This document shows positions 14,022 to 17,362 of a stretch of DNA of 17,362 bases, one piece after another. Where the stretch lies: positions 1-17,362 of the forward strand of contig CAIYSH010000073.1 of NCBI GenBank assembly GCA_903928755.1. The letters run 5' to 3'. The DNA is from an uncultured Alphaproteobacteria bacterium. Its GTDB lineage: Bacteria; Pseudomonadota; Alphaproteobacteria; Caulobacterales; Caulobacteraceae. Position 1 is the stretch's first letter, and every line of letters starts with the position of its first letter. The notes beneath the pieces are model-generated. The model did no database searches. It saw only the letters and a list, made by a program, of their open reading frames with translations, and was not told where the DNA came from. The position numbers and the translations under genes were made by a program.

Positions 14022-14894
14022 ATGACGCTCGCACAGCCAGCGACCCAGGCGCAGGCCCGGGACAATCATGATCACATCATCGATCGACTGATTGTCGAGC
14101 GGGCACCCAGGCTTGCTGGCAGCGGTTTCTGGCCCCTCATGCGACCCGTCCTCTACACCCTGCTGGATTATCGCAAAGCCCGTGCCATGGCCGATGCCAT
14201 CAGCCCCATGACCGGTCGAGCCGCCCTGGAGGCTGTGTCTGCCCTCCTCGATATCCGGTTGACCTCGCGGGGCCTGGACCGGACTCCCCCGCAGGGCCGC
14301 CTGATCGTGATTGCCAATCATCCGACCGGTATCGCCGATGGCATAGCTGTTTACGACGCCCTGAAAGTCGCCAGGCCAGATCTCTGCTTCTACGCCAATG
14401 CCGATGCCCACCGGGTCTGTTCCGGCCTTACGGACATTCTCATTCCTGTGGAGTGGGTCGCAGAAAAACGGACCCGGGAGCGGACCCGGCTGACCCTCAA
14501 CATGACACGGGAGGTCATGGAGGCCGAGCGGCCCCTGGTGATCTTCCCGGCAGGAAAACTGGCGCGGCAGGGACGGGACGGACGTCTGGCCGAATCTCCC
14601 TGGATGACCACGGCCGTTTCCCTTGCCCGCAAGTATGAAGCCCCGATCCTGCCCCTGCATGTCCGGGGCCCATGGTCGACCCTTTTCCATTTTTTCCACG
14701 GATTCTCCGGCGAGCTGAGGGACATCACCCTGTTCCACGAACTGCTCAACAAGCGGGGCGGAGCCTTTTCCATAGATGCTGGTCCGGCGATCGACTGGCG
14801 GGACCTGGATGGCGATGTGGTCAGTGTCACAGAGGCCCTCAAGACGCATGTGGCGGTCACCCTGGGCCAGGATCCGGACCGGTCCTTTCCATGA
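14022..14894 (+). CDS. 1-acyl-glycerol-3-phosphate acyltransferase-like (PlsC/LPLAT family) protein
   Basis: The 290-residue product shows the acyltransferase motifs of the LPLAT superfamily: IVIANHPTGIADG (96-107) with catalytic His100 and Asp106, and VIFPAGKLAR (173-182) as the later acyl-acceptor binding motif. The spacing H-x5-D, with NHPxGxxDG, differs from the H-x4-D of PlsC itself and matches the branch that includes lyso-ornithine-lipid and haemolysin-like acyltransferases. The protein most likely acylates a lysolipid at the inner membrane face; the acceptor is not known. There is no strong Shine-Dalgarno for the ATG. Its stop codon overlaps the tsaE start (ATGA), so it is probably the first gene of the downstream operon. 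Confidence 0.8.
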   Translation: MTLAQPATQAQARDNHDHIIDRLIVERAPRLAGSGFWPLMRPVLYTLLDYRKARAMADAISPMTGRAALEAVSALLDIRLTSRGLDRTPPQGRLIVIANHPTGIADGIAVYDALKVARPDLCFYANADAHRVCSGLTDILIPVEWVAEKRTRERTRLTLNMTREVMEAERPLVIFPAGKLARQGRDGRLAESPWMTTAVSLARKYEAPILPLHVRGPWSTLFHFFHGFSGELRDITLFHELLNKRGGAFSIDAGPAIDWRDLDGDVVSVTEALKTHVAVTLGQDPDRSFP

Positions 14895-15346
14895 TCCTGC
14901 AACAGGACCTCCATCTTGAGGATGAGGCCGCGACCTCAGCCCTGGGCGCGGCGCTTGCCGGGCGGATCAGGCCGGGCGAAGCCATCTGCCTCAACGGCCC
15001 GCTCGGGGCGGGCAAATCGACCCTCGCCCGGGCGCTCATCAGGGCACTCACCAAACCGGATGAAGAGGTCCCCAGCCCGACCTTTACGCTTGTCCAGACC
15101 TATGACGGACCAGGTTTCACCATTTCACATTTTGATCTCTACCGACTGTCAGACCCCGATGAAGCCTATGAAATCGGTCTCGATGAAGCCCTTGAAGACG
15201 GTGTTGCGATCATAGAATGGCCAGAACGCCTTGAAGGTCGCCTTCCGCCGGACCGACTCGATATAGACATCAGACTTGAAGGCGGCTCGCGATGTGCGCG
15301 ACTGACTGCCTGTGGACGCTGGAAGGAACGCGGGCTTGAGTCGTGA
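14891..15346 (+). CDS. tsaE: tRNA threonylcarbamoyladenosine biosynthesis ATPase TsaE
   Basis: TsaE is the ATPase that works with TsaB and TsaD to make t6A37 in ANN-decoding tRNAs. The 151-residue product has the normal length. It shows Walker A GPLGAGKST (36-44), the PSPTFTLVQ segment (61-69), HFDLYRL (80-86) and IEWPERL (108-114), all typical of the family. The ATG overlaps the acyltransferase stop codon, and the frame ends inside the start of the next gene (11-base overlap). This tight packing implies translational coupling. tsaE followed by a sugar kinase and a nucleotidyltransferase is a recurring alphaproteobacterial arrangement. Confidence 0.95.
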   Translation: MILQQDLHLEDEAATSALGAALAGRIRPGEAICLNGPLGAGKSTLARALIRALTKPDEEVPSPTFTLVQTYDGPGFTISHFDLYRLSDPDEAYEIGLDEALEDGVAIIEWPERLEGRLPPDRLDIDIRLEGGSRCARLTACGRWKERGLES

Positions 15347-16424
15347 GTTGCAGAAGGCCGGATTTCTCGAGGGTTGCGGCCTTGGTCTGGCCACACGGGA
15401 GGCCCTGAGCGGCGATGCATCAACACGATGCTATGAGCGCCTGCACCTGGAAAACGGCACCACCCTGATCTTCATGGACCAGCCGCCCGCTGCAGAGACC
15501 TCTCCCTGTCCGCCGGACGCGACACCGAAGGAACGAAAGGCCCTGGGGTATAATGCCCAGGCCCGTCTGGCGGCCGGGCGCGTGGATGCCTTTGTTGCTG
15601 TGGCCGCCTGGCTGCGCGGGCAGGGTCTCTCAGCGCCGGAGGTCATCGCCCACAATGCAGCTGATGGCCTGGCCATTCTGGAAGACCTGGGAGACAACCT
15701 CTTTGCGACCATGATTGCCCGGGGTCAGGTGGAAATGCCCCTCTATGAATCCGCCGTAAATGTCCTGGCCAGAATGCATGATGCGACCCCGCCGCGCCTG
15801 CTGACGGCACCCGATGGCATCGCCTGGCCACTCCTGGATTATGACGAGGTTGCGCTGAAGACGGCCAGCGACCTCCTGCCGGAATGGTTGCCGAAGCTTC
15901 GCCCCCAGATACGGCTGGGCAAGGAGGCGATACTGGCCTGGGAAGAAATCTGGACGCCCATCAGGGCCCGCGCCGCTGCAGGTGCTGCCGTCTTCTGTCA
16001 TCGGGACTATCACGCAGAAAACCTGATCTGGCTTCCGGATCGCCGGGGGGCGGCGCGCACCGGCCTGATCGACTTCCAGGATGCCGTCCGCGCCCATCCG
16101 GCGTGGGACATGTCCATGCTGCTGCACGATGCCCGACGGGACATTTCACCGGACCTGGAGGTCTGGGCGCTGGAGCGCTACTGCCAGCTGCGTCCCAGGG
16201 TGGAGCGTGAGGCCTATATCGCTGACTTTCATGCCCTGGGGGCCCTGAACATCAGCCGGATTCTCGGCATTTTTGCCCGACTGGTGTCCCGGGACGGCAA
16301 GCCCCGATATGCCCAGTTCATGCCAAGGCTCTGGGGCTATCTCGACCGCTGCCTGGCCGACCCGGATCTTGCCGGACTGAAGGCCTGGTTCGACCGCCAC
16401 ATTCCGGGAGAGGCCCGCCAGTGA
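15336..16424 (+). CDS. amgK: AmgK-like N-acetylmuramate/N-acetylglucosamine anomeric kinase (APH fold)
   Basis: AmgK phosphorylates MurNAc and GlcNAc at C1, the first step of the recycling shortcut that bypasses de novo UDP-MurNAc synthesis. The 362-residue product is an aminoglycoside-phosphotransferase fold protein. It has SGDASTRCYERL (25-36) as the nucleotide loop, FCHRDYHAENLIW (220-232) with catalytic Asp224 and Asn229, and GLIDFQDA (243-250) with metal-binding Asp246. The start is set at a TTG at 15336, with GGAAGG nine bases upstream; a GTG at 15312 lacks such a site. It overlaps tsaE and is followed by a murU-like gene, which supports AmgK over an antibiotic kinase. Substrate is inferred from the family and this pairing. 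Confidence 0.85.
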   Translation: MSRELQKAGFLEGCGLGLATREALSGDASTRCYERLHLENGTTLIFMDQPPAAETSPCPPDATPKERKALGYNAQARLAAGRVDAFVAVAAWLRGQGLSAPEVIAHNAADGLAILEDLGDNLFATMIARGQVEMPLYESAVNVLARMHDATPPRLLTAPDGIAWPLLDYDEVALKTASDLLPEWLPKLRPQIRLGKEAILAWEEIWTPIRARAAAGAAVFCHRDYHAENLIWLPDRRGAARTGLIDFQDAVRAHPAWDMSMLLHDARRDISPDLEVWALERYCQLRPRVEREAYIADFHALGALNISRILGIFARLVSRDGKPRYAQFMPRLWGYLDRCLADPDLAGLKAWFDRHIPGEARQ

Positions 16425-17131
16425 CGACGATCAGGACGGCCATGGTTCTGGCGGCCGGAATCGGATCGCGCATGCGCCCCCTTACCGATGACCGTCCCAA
16501 GGCCCTGGTCACTGTGGGCGGACGGGCGCTGATTGATCATGTCCTGGACCGTCTGGCCGAGGCCGGCGTGCAGACTGCCGTGGTCAATGTGCATCACTTT
16601 GCCGACCAGATGACCGATCACCTGGCCCGGCGGACCCATCCGGAAATCCTGATCGTTGACGAAAGTGCAAGTCTTCTGGATTCCGGCGGGGGAATCCGGA
16701 ACGCCCTGCCCCTGCTGGGCAAGGATCCGTTCTTCGTGGCCAATATCGATTCCCTCTGGATCGACGAGGGTCTGCCACCCCTCGAAGCCATGAAGGCCAC
16801 CTGGGATCCGGACCGGATGGATCTCCTGATCCTGCTGGTGGAAAAAGGTCGCGGAATCGGGTTCGAGGGCCCGAGGGGGTTTTTTCTGGATAAGGGCGGG
16901 CATGTCACCCATTCCGCCGACGAGACCCATCCTGCCCCCTTCGCCAATGTCGGCTTCCAGATCATGAAACCGGAGATCCTCGACGGGAGCCCCGATGGCG
17001 CATTTTCGATCCTGCCCGTCTGGTGGCGGCTTCAGGACCAGGGCCGGATCTTTGGCGTCGCCATGGAAGCATTCTGGATGCATGTTGGTGATCCACAGGC
17101 CAGGGAGGCGGCGGAAGCCAGACTCGCGTGA
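16421..17131 (+). CDS. murU: MurU-like N-acetylmuramate-1-phosphate uridylyltransferase
   Basis: MurU makes UDP-MurNAc from MurNAc-1-phosphate and UTP, completing the AmgK route. The 236-residue product has the nucleotidyltransferase signature LAAGIGSRMRPLTDDRPKAL (10-29, with Lys27), VNVHHFADQM, LDSGGGIRNAL (86-96) and NIDS with probable metal-binding Asp110, and lacks the C-terminal acyltransferase domain of GlmU. A mannose-1-phosphate guanylyltransferase would also show the signature, but the adjacency to the AmgK-like kinase favours MurU. The start is GTG at 16421, overlapping the kinase stop codon (GTGA), with GGGAGAGG seven bases upstream. Confidence 0.87.
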   Translation: MTTIRTAMVLAAGIGSRMRPLTDDRPKALVTVGGRALIDHVLDRLAEAGVQTAVVNVHHFADQMTDHLARRTHPEILIVDESASLLDSGGGIRNALPLLGKDPFFVANIDSLWIDEGLPPLEAMKATWDPDRMDLLILLVEKGRGIGFEGPRGFFLDKGGHVTHSADETHPAPFANVGFQIMKPEILDGSPDGAFSILPVWWRLQDQGRIFGVAMEAFWMHVGDPQAREAAEARLA

Positions 17132-17362
17132 GCAATCCCTTCACCGGCTCGGGCTGGTATTCCATTCCCTCCCATAGACCCTTTGTCCTGGACCTGGCCC
17201 GCGGGCTTCATGACCTTCTGGCCCCACAGGGACCTCAGGCCCTGTCCAGGGCGCTCATCCTGACGCCGACCCGACGCGGGGCCCGCGCCCTGACCGACGC
17301 CTTTGTCAGCGTGGCCGATGGCCGCGCCATACTGCCACCGCAGATCCGCCCCCTTGGCGATC
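17128..17362 (+). CDS. addB: Double-strand break repair protein AddB, N-terminal part (runs off the window)
   Basis: The 78 visible residues begin with a GTG that overlaps the murU stop codon (GTGA). They show an alphaproteobacterial AddB N-terminus: WYSIPSHRPFVLDLARGL, then ALILTPTRRGARALTDAF and an ILPPQIRPLGD segment. The full protein should be about 1,000 residues and, with AddA, would form the helicase-nuclease that processes double-strand ends for RecA. The degenerate helicase motifs and C-terminal nuclease domain lie outside the window. A murU-addB order, usually followed by addA, is common in the class. GGAAG lies ten bases upstream. Confidence 0.85.
   Translation, partial: MSNPFTGSGWYSIPSHRPFVLDLARGLHDLLAPQGPQALSRALILTPTRRGARALTDAFVSVADGRAILPPQIRPLGD

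Noticed and set aside
13986..14849. 287-residue minus-strand open frame opposite the acyltransferase
   Set aside because: The plus strand carries the NHPxGxxDG and FPAG motifs and is part of an overlapping operon; the minus frame has no motif.

Overview
The window reads as ordinary, gene-dense chromosome of a high-GC alphaproteobacterium. The best pointers are the long two-domain dCTP deaminase next to a divergent metZ, a DUF6356 protein, and a run of tsaE, amgK-like, murU-like and addB genes. The gene set would suit Caulobacterales or a relative, but rank below class is inference. I see no phage, transposon, CRISPR array or rRNA.

Left end (1-2305): the first ~1.1 kb is gene-poor and locally AT-richer. 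It holds one minus-strand transcription unit, a small secreted protein made almost entirely of a ten-residue TNWG repeat, with a candidate promoter at 632-661 and a clear intrinsic terminator at 205-243. It is followed by a small exported Cys-containing protein with a hairpin-rich leader and by a crotonase-family enzyme.

Middle (2312-9127): a membrane-bound hybrid histidine kinase (minus) is divergent from a PaaI-type hotdog thioesterase (plus). Then come three minus-strand genes that transcription would read as lrp-like, rsgA, degenerate histidine-kinase-like protein. A DUF6356 membrane protein diverges from lrp, and an excellent Lrp-box candidate lies between them. A VOC protein (whose end overlaps DUF6356 antisense), a cupin and tRNA-Gly(CCC) follow.

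Right part (9201-17362): dcd (minus) and metZ (plus) are divergent, with a strongly structured metZ leader. An SDR and methylmalonate-semialdehyde dehydrogenase lie on the minus strand. The final plus-strand cluster is an acyltransferase, tsaE, amgK-like kinase, murU-like nucleotidyltransferase and the start of addB, all with overlapping stop and start codons, so very likely one operon joining tRNA t6A formation, peptidoglycan sugar recycling and recombinational repair.

The least explained items are the TNWG-repeat protein, the kinase-like protein without ATP-binding G boxes after rsgA, and the metZ leader structure. Everything else fits known families. All calls come from reading the sequence without database searches.
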